NCBI RefSeq assembly: GCF_040939455.1
Contig: NC_134108.1
Span: forward strand, 19,869,501-19,933,500
Source: Microcebus murinus
Lineage: Eukaryota > Chordata > Mammalia > Primates > Cheirogaleidae
Length of the DNA: 64,000 nt
Reading direction: 5' to 3'
In this document: positions 53,641 through 64,000 of the stretch, piece after piece
Layout of the letters: each line of letters starts with the position of its first letter
How positions within the stretch are numbered: position 1 is the first letter of the stretch
Program-made: the position numbers and the translations under genes
Notes under the pieces: generated by a model
Database searches by the model: none
What the model was told of the DNA's origin: nothing
What the model saw: only the letters and a program-made list of their open reading frames with translations

Positions 53641-54083
53641 TAGGAAGAGAATGACACGCTGAGATTAGCTTCAGGTCTCAGCTCTGCCCCAGGGAGGAAG
53701 ATCTTGTTAAGAACACACTGCCAATAATGGAAGGTGTAGTTCTGCTCTCAGTTTTTCATACTCCTAAATATGCATTCAAATTTTACCTGCTCCTTTGCCA
53801 TAATGATGAGTAAAAAGATAACCCACTAGTATTTTATAAAATGCATCAAATCCTTTCCCTATGATTATGAAGCTCAGCTTGTTTTTGCAAGGTAGCAGTG
53901 CTCAAATGTCAATTCAAGTGTTTTGCATATTAATCAAGAAACCTGATCAGGCCCTAAGTATTTCTTGCATAGTTACTGGGAAATAAAAGTCATATAAAAC
54001 ACAAACTTGGCCTTCAATAAGCTTGCAAATCTCAGAAAACGGAAAAAAAAGAATCTTGTCTCTCATTACTTTTTCCAACTCCT

Positions 54084-54230
54084 GAAGAAAAGGAGAAGGA
54101 AAAGAAGAAAAAGAAGAGGAAGAAAACAAGTAAAAGGACCAAAGAGGAAGAGGTGGAAGGGGTAGAGGAAGAGGAGGAGAGAGGAAGGTAGGAAAGAGAG
54201 TAAGAGGGAGGAGAAAGGAGCAGGAAAAGA
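54084..54230. repeat. Polypurine (GAA/GGA-rich) tract
   Basis: About 147 bases almost wholly A and G on the plus strand, broken by a few T and C. Not a simple repeat unit; irregular GAAG, GGAG and GAGG words. On the transcribed (minus) strand it is pyrimidine-rich. Confidence 0.9.
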
Positions 54231-54943
54231 ACCAGCAGCCGAGTGATTGGGTATTTAGGGTTCATCATATTTGGAGGTGTGTTGGGTGACATCAGAGGAA
54301 GATCAGGGCAAGAAGGTTCAGATGGCCCGCAAGGCAGTAGTGACAGTGGCTGTGGTGCAATAGTAGCCTGCGATCTAATCTAGACAAAAAGAAGAAAACG
54401 ATTTTGATAAGACACTCTTCTTTCTCCACGTCCAAGTGAGCAGTTAAATGCCTTGTCAGTAAAATACCTTCCTGGGATGGAGAACTCATCTATAGCCCCG
54501 TCTCCTGCCTGCTTCCAAGGATATCCCAAACCTTTGTGTCTGGTCATGATCGGGTTCAATTCCACATGCCAACCAAGTGCATGTCAATGTCGCGGGTTAC
54601 AGCTGATTTCCTGAGATGGACCCAGAAAGTCAGTCCATGCTTGTCCTGCCTGGCCTCTCTGCTTCCCTTCAGCAGGACCTGTGGACGCCCTGGTGCCACT
54701 CTGGTCCAAGGAAACGCCAGTCTCATCTACCATGAGAACAAATACCTTGCACACACTGTGCAGCCGAGGAGTATGTCTTGGGTTTAAAGAAGACATTCTT
54801 TTCCAACAATTAAAAGTAGAATAATAAATAAAATTGCATGATGTTTTTAAGTAAGTTTTTATAATTTACATATGATGCTCATATAAAATTTTGCTATGTT
54901 GATTAAAAAAAAAAACTTTGTTAAGGAATAAACTGTTTCTTAC

Positions 54944-55019
54944 CAGCAATCCTTGTCTGTGAAACAGAACAGGGCTCCTGGAGACGTTCCTTCGGTGTGC
55001 TAGGCACTTCTCTGCATAT
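54944..55019 (-). CDS. UTRN: Utrophin exon D (counterpart of dystrophin exon 50): hinge
   Basis: 76 bases, against 109 in dystrophin exon 50 (eleven codons fewer). Acceptor gcgatag before 55019, donor GCTG|GTAAGA after 54944. Starts on a codon boundary, ends after one base of an Ala codon. Reads ICREVPSTPKERLQEP then CSVSQTRIA: the end of a helix C followed by the Pro/Ser-rich hinge that continues into exon E. Directly preceding exon C supplies NTTWNK, so the repeat runs straight into the hinge without the repeat that dystrophin has here. Too short for most gene finders; identified by frame, splice sites and similarity. Confidence 0.93.
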
Positions 55020-55094
55020 CTATCGCACCAGGCCAAGCAAAAAGAGAAGAATAGTATATAAATAAAGATGATCATGTTTTCCAAAGAGGAGGTG

Positions 55095-56175
55095 TCATTC
55101 TGAATGACAACACTGCAGTTTTTCTTCCCCTTAACACCCTCATTATCCACACAGTTCACCCCACTGACACTGTTAATTAGAACATCAACCAAATCTTTAG
55201 CTATCCTGACTGCACTGAATGCTATCTACTCCCCCTCCCTTGAATTCTGTTCATACTCTGCAATCCTGACTTTCCTCCTACCTCTCTAGCTCTTCTGAGT
55301 TTCCTTCGCTGGCTTATTTTCCTCTGCCTGTGCATCAAATACCAACCTCCTACACGGTAGGTGTTTTGTTCTTCATACCTTCCACCCTGGACTTTCTCCC
55401 TGAGTCCTGACTTCCAATGGTTTCATGTACCAAATGGAGTTTTGAGAGACTGAAGATCCCCCCAAAAACATATCTTCAGTCCAGCTCTACCAACTGGGTA
55501 TTTAGACATGTCCAAATCTGAATTCATCATCTCTGTCTTTGCTGACACCCACTTTGTAAACCTTTCTAAGAATTGAAACTAATCTTTGTATATCCATGCT
55601 TAGGATCACTCCATCCATCTCTATAACACGGCTATAGTAATCTTTCAAAAACATAACGTACCTCTGCTTAAAACTCATTAATAGCTGCCCACTACCCTCA
55701 AAGTAGTGAATTGCTCTCAAGATGGAGCTCAAATTCCTTATAATACAACATGAGGCCTCCAGGATCTGGTCTCTGAGAATCTCTCAGCCTTACATCTGTG
55801 TTGAGCAACTTCCAGGAACCAAACGCACTGTGCTCTGTCTCCCCCAGGCCCTCTCACTTGCTGCTGCTTCTACAATGTCCTTTCCCCAACTCTCAACCTG
55901 AACTATACTTACTCATCCTTCACAAATGAGCCTGGATGTGATCTCCTCCATAAAACCTTCCATAGTTACCCTGCAAGCCAGCCAGGTACTCCACCTGTAT
56001 GTGCCCATGGCTACCTGTGTGTTATAACTGTTTCTCTCCTTGTCTCACTCATGATAAGCTCTTTGGCTTAGAAGCAGTGCCATACTCTGTTGTATTCTCA
56101 GTTCTTAAAATGATACCTGGCATAAAGTGGGAGTCCAATAAAAACTTATTGAGTATATGAATGAATGCTTGCATG
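55095..56175 (+). mobile_element. L2 LINE 3' region
   Basis: Clear L2 order in plus orientation: gacatgtccaaatctgaatt near 55505, cttaaaactcattaatagct, acatgaggcctccaggatct, actcatccttcacaaatgag, ctccataaaaccttccatag, and the tail gatacctggcataaagtggg ... tccaataaaaacttattgag. Confidence 0.82.
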
Positions 56176-56439
56176 AATAAAGTAGTCCAGATAGTATTTC
56201 CCAAAGTGTGTTTGTTGAGATTCTCTGCACAATAAGCATTGTTTGGTCTTAGACATGCATAATTCACCAAAGTGTATTATATTAAAATCTATATGAAATC
56301 CTGTAGTGACAGAAGCTTTAGCATTGTCTAAATTGACCACTGTGCCTTTTTGTATACAATACCTACTGACATCCTTTATGTTAAATAAATATGTGTGCTT
56401 TGATTGCATTTGGACAAATTGAGGCTGGCAAGGGACATG

Positions 56440-57300
56440 GGGGCCCATATTTCTACAAAGGAGTGTAAGGGAGAGAACAAGCAGATAAAGTCAGAAAGAC
56501 AGCAGGAGGCCAAACCATGAGGGGTCTCCCAAGTCACAGTAAGCATCTGAGCCAGACGGAAAACCATTAGTGGTGATCTAAATTCTGCACGTGTTGGCTA
56601 CTTTGTCTAGAAGAGACTGACAATGGATGAAGAAGGAAGCAGGGAAACCAGCAAGGAGGCCACTGCAGTCATCAAGACAAGAGATGACAGTGGCTCCAAA
56701 CAAGTTAGTGGCAATGGGGGTCATGAGAGGCAGTCAAATTTATAATACTGTTTTGGCCTGAGAAAAGTTGAAAGAATTGTATAGGAAATAATCTCGGGCC
56801 ACCTGACATCTACGATTGCCAAACTTTTGCTTCATTTGCCTTATCATATGTAGCTATCTGGCCATCCACGAAGCTACCCAAGAAGCAGATACATATTTTG
56901 AAGAAGTTGATGATGGTGACTCCAGGGTGTAGTTTTTGATTTAGGGGTTTTTTTGAGGGCTTCTTTTTGTTTGTTTTTGAGATATAATTTATACACCATA
57001 AGACTCACTCCAAGGTTTTTGACCTAAGCAATATTAAGTATGTAACTGCCATTAACAGAGGTGTGAGATGTACGTTAAGACATGAGAGGGTAGGGAGAAA
57101 GATGTCAGGAGCTCAATTTCATATGTAGGTTTACGATACCTATTAGACATCCAAGTAGAGATGTTGAGCAGGCAGTTGTATATGCAAGTCTAGAGTATGG
57201 ACAGAGGACCAGGCCAGGGCTGCAGATGTGTGAGTAACAGTGACTCAGCAAGGTAGTAATTCTTAATCAGAAAGATCAGATCAATAAAGCACCTACATCA
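56440..57300 (-). mobile_element. L2 LINE fragment (minus)
   Basis: Reversed L2 coding-region remnants: ggaggccactgcagtcatca, gatggtgactccagggtgta, ctattagacatccaagtaga, gatgttgagcaggcagttgt. A short foreign piece, ttgagatataatttatacac near 56980, interrupts it. Confidence 0.72.
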
Positions 57301-57971
57301 TTAGATATAGGATAATGGCTACCGTTTTAAGATGATCAAGCAGAGACAAAATGACTGATATGGAGTCTGTCCAAACCAAGGACAGAGACACATCCATTCA
57401 ATGTTCCACTCAGACCTCTTACTCTGATAGGGCATGTACCGGGCCAAACTAAAAAGAAATCTATACCTTCATCTACCCTTAACTGTTTCAACTAGGAAAA
57501 AGTAATGGCATGAGGGAAAGATATCTTAGTCAAATCTGTAGTCACAAGCCATTACATTCCAATGGAACCTAGTATTCGTAAATACATATTGAATGAATAA
57601 AATCATTAACAATAAACATACATGTGTGATAATTCATATGCAACATCAGAAAGCTATTTTAAGGTCTTCATTTTCAGAATATAATCACTGGCCCTTTGTT
57701 GCCTAATTCCAACATATATTATCATTTAATGTAGTCTATAATGCATAAATCCCCTAGAACAAAGAATACCGTGTAAAATAAAAGGTATTCTTCAAGAATA
57801 CATGCTTCTGTCTATGACAGATGAAAAAAATCACTGTAAACATTAGTCAGCATTAGTAAAACATGCCCATATTTGGATATACTTAAAAACAAAATAATTA
57901 TAAGACCCCACTTCTTTGACAACAAAATCAATAAATGTAAGACATGTGTTATAGTAATTTTATACACACAC

Positions 57972-58121
57972 CTTATTCCATGTAGTATTTACAGTTCTTA
58001 AGCTTTCTGAAATTTTATCTCTTTCATGTAAACTCAGGCTTTTATCTGAAAGCATTTCCAATTCAGTTCTATTCAACCATTTGAGTTTTTCAGCTTGCAC
58101 TTCCATCTCCTGGGTTAAGGC
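57972..58121 (-). CDS. UTRN: Utrophin exon C (counterpart of dystrophin exon 47)
   Basis: 150 bases, equal to dystrophin exon 47, and exactly 50 codons. Acceptor cctttag before 58121, donor AAG|GTGTGT after 57972. Both ends lie on codon boundaries. Reads [20 protein letters not shown], then [20 protein letters not shown], then [10 protein letters not shown]. These are helices B and C of a spectrin-like repeat, with the helix-C Trp in NTTWNK. It matches the utrophin phrase [16 protein letters not shown] that I remember from human. The donor is less than ideal at +3 to +5 but canonical GT. Confidence 0.95.
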
Positions 58122-59379
58122 CTAAAGGAATCAGAAGACAGGTGTGGTTAGAAGGTTAACAAACAGTAGAAAGTTCAAGAACTGTATTAGAAATCTCTTT
58201 GGAAAGTATTCTTCTAAATATAGATTTTTAATTTCTTAAATGAAAAATTGAACTCATGTTGATAAACTGTAACCAACAAGGGAATGAACACACATCTTCC
58301 ATGTACATTTGTGTGTGCATGTGCACAAACGCACTCTCTGTCTCTTAATAGCATTAAATTATATTATATTATATTTACTTTGCTAATTTAACATTCTTTT
58401 CTTATCTCCACCTTGCCATCCTATCCTAATATACTGTCCCACTTTTTGTAACTCTCCCCAAGTTGTTTTCAAAAGGGACATTCCAAGAAAACCATTGAAA
58501 TTTTTAAATAAAAAAAAAAAAAACTTCTTAGATGTGGTCACATGTTAAAAAGAAAACTTAATAAATGTTTGCCACATAATATTTGTCATCATTATGAAAA
58601 GTTTCTTCCTCTAAAATGCTTCAATCATACTCCGTTATAGACAAAATCTCTCATCTAATTAGTAAATATCCTCCCATGCATACTTTTATGCATGCACTCG
58701 TGTGGGTATACACACTAACACACAATTTCTTTTTCTTTAATAAAAATAAGAACACATTATGCCTACTGTTCTGCAACAAGTATTTTAATTTTTAGCACAA
58801 CAAATATGAGAGTTTATGGATATAAAAATCTGTAAATATTTGGATATATTACATATTCATATATTTTTATGTATTTTTACCGATTGTATACATATACAAC
58901 TATAAACAATTCTTGTTGGGTGCAAACCAACAAAGAAAATGTGTTTATAATACAATCATGACACTAAGCCCATAGTAAGCTACAGTGAGTTACTCTGAAA
59001 GTCAGCATTTTCTTGTAAAACTCAATTTTATAGATAATAATCAGTAATTATTCCAAATCTAAAAGCAAAAAACTATATTCTACAACCCTATTATATTCCA
59101 CAATGATAAAGTCAGTTCACAATATCCTAAAAACCTTTGGACTAATACTTAGACCACAATGGTTTGTCCTTTTTATGTGAGTAAAGCTTTACCTCTGCAA
59201 GAACAAAATTACAGCTGCTCTTTAAAAAATAAAGAAGGATATTCCTCTTGCAAGTCCACCACATTTACCACAAAGTAGCTTCTTTCCTTTTCTTCTTCAG
59301 TCATGCAATATCTTATTCTTAAATGTAATGTTTGAGCATCAAAAGGCATTGGCAAATACAGAGACAAATAACCACTTAC
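58122..59379 (-). other. UTRN: UTRN intron between exons B and C
   Basis: 1.26 kb, GT-AG ends, AT-rich. I see only short A and AT runs; no gene or named repeat. Confidence 0.9.
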
Positions 59380-59515
59380 TGTTAATTCTTGCAGGTTTTC
59401 TTCCAGCTCAGCAGTGGATCTCTTTAGCAAAGCATTCTCGGCCTTTGTTAACCAACTAATAATCTCATCTAGCCTATTTCTAAATTCTGTCACCTGCTTA
59501 CTTTCTCCTTTTAGC
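59380..59515 (-). CDS. UTRN: Utrophin exon B (counterpart of dystrophin exon 46)
   Basis: 136 bases against 148 in dystrophin exon 46, four codons fewer. Acceptor cttttag before 59515, donor ACA|GTAAGT after 59380. Completes an Arg codon begun in exon A and ends on a codon boundary. Reads [20 protein letters not shown], then [20 protein letters not shown], then LQELT. The SWLTKAE Trp is the conserved helix-A Trp that opens a spectrin-like repeat. Utrophin-specific wording LKGESKQV and ENLQEL separates it from dystrophin (NILSEFQRDLNEFVLWLEEA). Confidence 0.97.
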
Positions 59516-61544
59516 CTAAAAGAAAACATTATTGAAAAATATTGAGAAAAATTATCTAATTAAGGAGAACATTATATATTTGCTTTGGATATTCCAACTA
59601 AATATTTCCCAAAATAAATAATTCCTAATAATTATATTAATGTGTATTTTTAAATGAATCTTAGTATTATATACATTCTGCAGTACTAAAAATTGTTTAA
59701 TAATAGAAGAATAAAAAGAATTTTTCCTTAATTCAAAAACATTGGAACTAAAGAATATTATCTTCTTTCATCATGAAAAATTATATAGAAATTTAAAACA
59801 AAAAACTTTTTAAGTTAGATACCACTGAGCAACATAATAGAAATTTTTTTAAAACATGAAAAATGTCTTTATCTAAAATAATAAGGAAAAACATATAATT
59901 CTCTTTGAGTACTCCATGGAGACAAAAAAGCTTCATTATATGACCTGTTATTCACATTGAGGGGCAACTATTTCATAGGACAGAAAGAATAAGAACAAGG
60001 CAAGATACTGAGAATTGGAAAATAAGTATTGGGAAAGACAAAAAATATAAATTTGGTTAGTTCATTATAATAAATATTATATTTGAGTATAGCACCAAGT
60101 TGTAAAAAGAGATGTAGGGAAAAAAAAGCAAAACTTTTAAATGATGCAAGTAAAACAGTCAAATGAATATAAAAAAAGAACTGCCTTAATTAGATCTTTC
60201 AAATGTAAGAATAACGTTTATAAGAATATAAACCATCTGTCAAAAGATAGGAATATGATTAGGACTCGTATGACAATAAAATTATATATTTTTAAAAAAG
60301 GATTTGAAAGCTATTAAAAGCTAGGTGGTATCATTATTTTTATAGCTTCTATAATTAACTACTAACTTAAAAACAGAATGCAGCTTTTAAATGAATTACA
60401 CTGTGTCATCCCAAATAAGAATTTATGTTTTTTTGGCTATTCCTTTTTATTTTTAATCACAAAAGGCCTAACATGGTAGTGTAATATATGTAATAAAATA
60501 TTAAATAATATATATTAGTGTAATATATGTAATAAAAAATTAAATACTTATATATTTAATAAAGAGTCAATAATATTTGAGACTATTATAATGTTTAAAA
60601 ACTTAATGAAAATCACTACAAAATCATAATTCTTAAGTATCCACCAGGAAAGAATACTATTTCAAGATTTAAAATAAATAAACCAAGCAATAGCACTAAC
60701 TGTTAAGACTATCAATAATAAAACAGGTACTCTACCCTCTGTATTGAAAAGTATTTAACTTGTATTAAAAAGTATTTAACTTAAATAAAATCTTTGGAAA
60801 CACCCAAAATACTTTTATGGGCCTTTTGTTTCAAAAAAAAAAGTTAAAATTTAAATTGTCAATGTTTCATAATCATGACTAATTTAGTACTTTGAAAATA
60901 GAACTATGAAGGAAATTAACATTATCAAGCAATTTCAATAAGACATATTTGAGTCACCCAACATTTTTATCTGCAAACTAGCTAAATGTAATCTGCATTT
61001 TAAATGTTATCCCTAAGAGTAAAAACAAATTATAAATTCATGTTAAAACAGTAGATAACAATTTCTCATTAAGGAATAACACCATAAGTTGCTGAACTGT
61101 ACAAATATTTAACTATAGGCATTCAATACAAAAACAAATTAAACGATGTGATAATTCTCAGTGACTCTGATAATGGTACACATACGAGCTCTTCCAAGGT
61201 GGTCTCTATTTAAGACAGATTCCAAACCTGAAGTGAAGTTTAACACGGAATTTATGAAAACAAATATTGCTTCAGTCAAAATATAAGATGTTGAAGAAGA
61301 GATTCATTATTCTTTACACTTCCCAAAAATGAGTTAAATAAGTATTAGCTTCACTTTGTTAGTTTCAGGAGCTATAATTGGTACATTCCACAGAGATCCA
61401 TTTGAAAATCTTTAGGAAAATTTCTGCATTTATTGTTAATACCCTGCCAGGAAGTACATGTTTTTCCTTAAGAAAGCCAAGGAGACACATCATTTCAAGC
61501 TAGAAGAGTTCTCCATGCAAACTGATTAGCATGACATATAAGAT

Positions 61545-61905
61545 CTTATGGGACCTCAGCTTCCAATCCTACCCCACTGGTCCCTTGAACCCTCCTCTCT
61601 ATCTGATCCAGCACAGATCTCTCACATGGCCATGATATTTATGCCTCCCATATTTGCCTATTCTACAACTTTTCTCTAAAAGGCACTCCCTGGAAGGTAT
61701 TTATGGGAAATTGCTATAAATGCTTCAAAAAACAGCTTCAGTATCCCTCTTCTATAATACCTAAATTCCACAGTCCATCACACCTGCCTCTGTGACAACA
61801 CTGTACCTGCTTAATGATGTTTTCTTCAATTATTTTCTTCTTCTTAGTCTCTTAGTCATACTTATATCCCCAGTGCTAAACACAAGGCTCAATAAATACT
61901 GATCA
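61545..61905 (+). mobile_element. L2-like LINE 3' fragment
   Basis: ttatgggacctcagcttcca, ttcagtatccctcttctata, and a tail of tatccccagtgctaaacaca then aggctcaataaatactgatc. Confidence 0.65.
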
Positions 61906-62024
61906 AATCAATGAATCAATCATCGGCAAAATGTAGCAATAAAATGCTTGGGGAAAAAGTTCTAGGGTAACTTACTTTCATAAGAAATAGATATTTTAAG
62001 AGTTTATTATGCATAATCAGGGCA

Positions 62025-62150
62025 TAAGCATTTTACAAACACTATCTCATTTAATCTTCATGATAATCCTCTGAGGTGACAGAGTTCTCATTTACACAGG
62101 AGAAAACTTTGGCCAGTGAGCTCTGTGGTCTTCCCAAGTTTGTACAGCAC
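62025..62150 (-). mobile_element. MIR SINE fragment (minus)
   Basis: gcattttacaaacactatct, catttaatcttcatgataat and cctctgaggtgacagagttc are a reversed MIR 3' half. Confidence 0.65.
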
Positions 62151-62154
62151 AGTA

Positions 62155-62350
62155 TTTGAGAGTACAAAATAGCACCATCACCTAGTTTCTATGAGACCTT
62201 GGATAAATTACTTAACCTCTTCTCTCTGACCCTCAGTTTTCAAAGCTGTACAACTGGCCTAACAGTACCCTAAGAGGGTAGTTGTGAAGATTAAATGAGG
62301 CTACGTGTGCAAAGTGCCAAATACTCTCTCTGCAACGTGATAATCTCTCA
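62155..62350 (+). mobile_element. MIR SINE (plus)
   Basis: atgagaccttggataaatta, cttaacctcttctctctgac, ttgtgaagattaaatgaggc and tgtgcaaagtgccaaatact follow the MIR core and 3' end. It lies next to a reversed MIR. Confidence 0.75.
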
Positions 62351-62681
62351 ACCAAAACATACAAATTATTTGTCTCTTACCAAAACACAAAATATAATAA
62401 ATTTTTTAATAAAAAGCCACTCTAGGCTACATCATACTGGAATATTTTAGGTCATATTATAATACTGGACTTGATAAAGTACCCGACAATCCTGTAACAA
62501 AATAGTTTATCACTGAAATAATGCATCACCTACAGTGTTAAAATTAGCAGAAAAAAATATTTTGGACTTTTTAACCCAAAACTACCAATAACAAACAAAC
62601 AAAAAGATCATTAATGAGATGGAATAAATTAAACAAAGGAGAAATCACTTAAATCTTAACTGTCTCAGAAAATAAGTTCAA

Positions 62682-62721
<40 letters not shown>
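62682..62721. repeat. (TTA)n microsatellite from an Alu tail
   Basis: About 13 uninterrupted ATT units abutting the tail end of the reversed Alu; it has replaced the poly-A tail. Confidence 0.96.
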
Positions 62722-62723
<2 letters not shown>

Positions 62724-63006
62724 TTGAGACAGAGTCTCACTCTGTTGCCTCGGCTAGAGTGCCGTGGCCTCAGCCTAGCTCACAGTAACCTCACATTCCT
62801 GGGCTCAAGCGATCCTTCTGCCTCAGCCTCCCGAGTAGCTGGGACTACAGGCATGCACCACCATGGCTGGCTAATTTTTTCTATTTTTGGTAGAGACGGG
62901 GTCTCGCTCTTGCTCAGGCTGGTCTCAAACTCCTGAGCTCAAATGATCCACCTGCCCCAGCCTCCCAGGGTGCTAGGATTACAGGCATGAGCCACCACAC
63001 CTGGCC
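62722..63006 (-). mobile_element. Lemur-type Alu SINE
   Basis: Reversed dimeric Alu: ttgagacagagtctcactct, gccgtggcctcagcctagct, ggtagagacggggtctcgct, gagccaccacacctggcc. Flanks ttcaaattatt (left of the tail) and tcaaataattt (63007 on) look like the target duplication. Confidence 0.94.
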
Positions 63007-63604
63007 TCAAATAATTTTAAATCTATAAAATATGGATAATGTTGAGTATTATATTCACTGGTAATAAAACATATTTGCAGCCAGAAGATGCCTAACAAAT
63101 TCTGGGGCCTTGTGACATAAAAGTTAACAATAATGTATTTATTATATTATATAGACGAAGAACTTTATTATTTGCGAAGCACTTACTTATATGGCTAGAG
63201 TGCACCCTTTGATGCTAAGAATAATGTAGTGAGAGAAATTACGAATGTAGGGTTCAGTCAGGAAATAAGCAAAGGGAAAGCCTCACCTTACCCAAACCTT
63301 CAGACCAGAGGTTTGATGTTTTCTTTCAATTACTTTAATTTCCCACCATAATCATCATTTCATAATAAACAGCCAGTATAAAAGAGCTTTTTACACATAT
63401 GATATCTGAGTAGAAAAGTAAGAGTACGGAGAACCTAAAAATACAGTAAGGGGAACCATGGGCAGTGGAGGTTATCAGTGTTAGTAAAATCCCTATTGGA
63501 ATATCAGACAATAAAAGAATTTTGTACCCATCGAATTGTATCTTAAAAAATTCTCCCTAAAATATGTTTATTCCTGTGCTCTCAAACGATTATGGCTAAA
63601 TCAC

Positions 63605-63780
63605 CTGGGTTGCCTATCCATCACTTCTGCAATGATAACACTCCAGCGTTGGTTTAATCCTGCCAGCTTGTCTTTCAAGAAGCTTCCATCTGTCAGGGAG
63701 AGTTTCTGGACAATCCTATCCCCAGTTCGATTTAGTGCTGCAAAACTGGGCTGGTGGCTACTGATGCCCTCCTCGAGTTC
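63605..63780 (-). CDS. UTRN: Utrophin exon A (counterpart of dystrophin exon 45)
   Basis: 176 bases, equal to dystrophin exon 45. Acceptor gattgtag before 63780, donor CAG|GTGATT after 63605. Starts on a codon boundary and ends after two bases of an Arg codon. Reads [20 protein letters not shown], then [20 protein letters not shown], then [18 protein letters not shown]. These are helices B and C of a spectrin-like repeat, with the helix-C Trp in LNQRWSV. The donor departs from consensus at +3 to +5 (GTGATT), so it is the weakest of the nine. Read-through into the intron would meet a stop (TGA) at once. Confidence 0.96.
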
Positions 63781-64000
63781 CTACAATCAAGCACAACTCA
63801 AGATTAATGCCATGACTAAATTAAGCTGTTCTGATGCAATGAATCCATCTACGTAGTATGACATCAATTTAAGCATTAGAGAAACAAATTCCTGGAAGGA
63901 TATTTTACGTTCATGAAAAAGGCATTTTCAAATAATATATATTTCAATGAATACACTAAATGAAATCTATTTGGAAATCTAACCCATCCTCATGAATGTC
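63781..64000 (-). other. UTRN: UTRN intron before exon A (partial)
   Basis: Last 220 bases of the intron corresponding to dystrophin intron 44, ending gattgtag. No other feature seen. Confidence 0.85.

Larger units (their letters stand above)
49313..54943 (-). other. UTRN: UTRN intron between exons D and E
   Basis: 5.6 kb, GT-AG ends. Mostly old L1 pieces in plus orientation (49690-53640), an L2-like piece, and a polypurine tract at 54084-54230, each listed separately. The rest holds no gene that I can see. Confidence 0.88.
55020..57971 (-). other. UTRN: UTRN intron between exons C and D
   Basis: 3.0 kb, GT-AG ends. Filled mainly by two L2-type pieces in opposite directions (55095-56175 and 56440-57300). 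I looked for counterparts of dystrophin exons 48 and 49 here and found none. Confidence 0.85.
59516..63604 (-). other. UTRN: UTRN intron between exons A and B
   Basis: 4.1 kb, GT-AG ends. 59516-61540 is AT-rich with a few short tandem duplications (60476-60560) and nothing else that I can name. The right part holds L2, MIR and Alu copies listed separately. Confidence 0.9.

Noticed and set aside
59209..59529. Exon B extended to 106 codons
   Set aside because: The open frame passes through the ACA|GTAAGT donor; similarity to utrophin stops there and resumes in exon C.

Overview
The window is a piece of a large mammalian gene on the minus strand. Nine short exons, read from the right end to the left, splice into one intact frame of 1,422 bases (474 codons). 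I recognise the product as the distal rod of utrophin (UTRN), the autosomal paralogue of dystrophin. The Alu copies at 32071-32390 and 62722-63006 have the left-arm wording (gccatggcgtcagcctagctcac type) and, in the first, the long AT-rich middle linker that I associate with lemurs, so the source is probably a strepsirrhine primate.

Layout in gene order: exon A (63605-63780) completes one spectrin-like repeat. Exons B and C (59380-59515, 57972-58121) make the next repeat. Exon D and the first part of exon E (54944-55019, 49098-49312) make a proline-containing hinge. The rest of E, with F, G, H and I (46895-47012, 43752-43957, 41993-42147, 25457-25646), make the following repeats. By length and content they match dystrophin exons 45, 46, 47, 50, 51, 52, 53, 54 and 55. 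Nothing matches dystrophin exons 48-49, in line with the known absence of dystrophin repeat 19 from utrophin. The next expected exon (dystrophin 56 counterpart) was not found, so the gene runs on past the left edge.

The most interesting non-canonical signal lies in the left intron, which corresponds to dystrophin intron 55. A small CpG cluster with a TATA-like box (about 20220-20393, minus strand) is followed by an open frame ending exactly on a good splice donor in the phase needed for the next exon (19833-19976). This is where the short form G-utrophin (Up113, counterpart of Dp116) is expected to start.

The rest is intron filled with old repeats: a three-level nest of a Tigger1 DNA transposon, a second DNA transposon and a solo LTR at 1375-5297; five Alu-type SINEs; L1, L2 and MIR fragments; an MLT1-type LTR; and simple repeats. 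I see no complete second gene, no recognisable RNA gene, and no sign of a prokaryotic or otherwise new system. Exon boundaries are accurate to the base as read; repeat boundaries and family names are from pattern memory and approximate.
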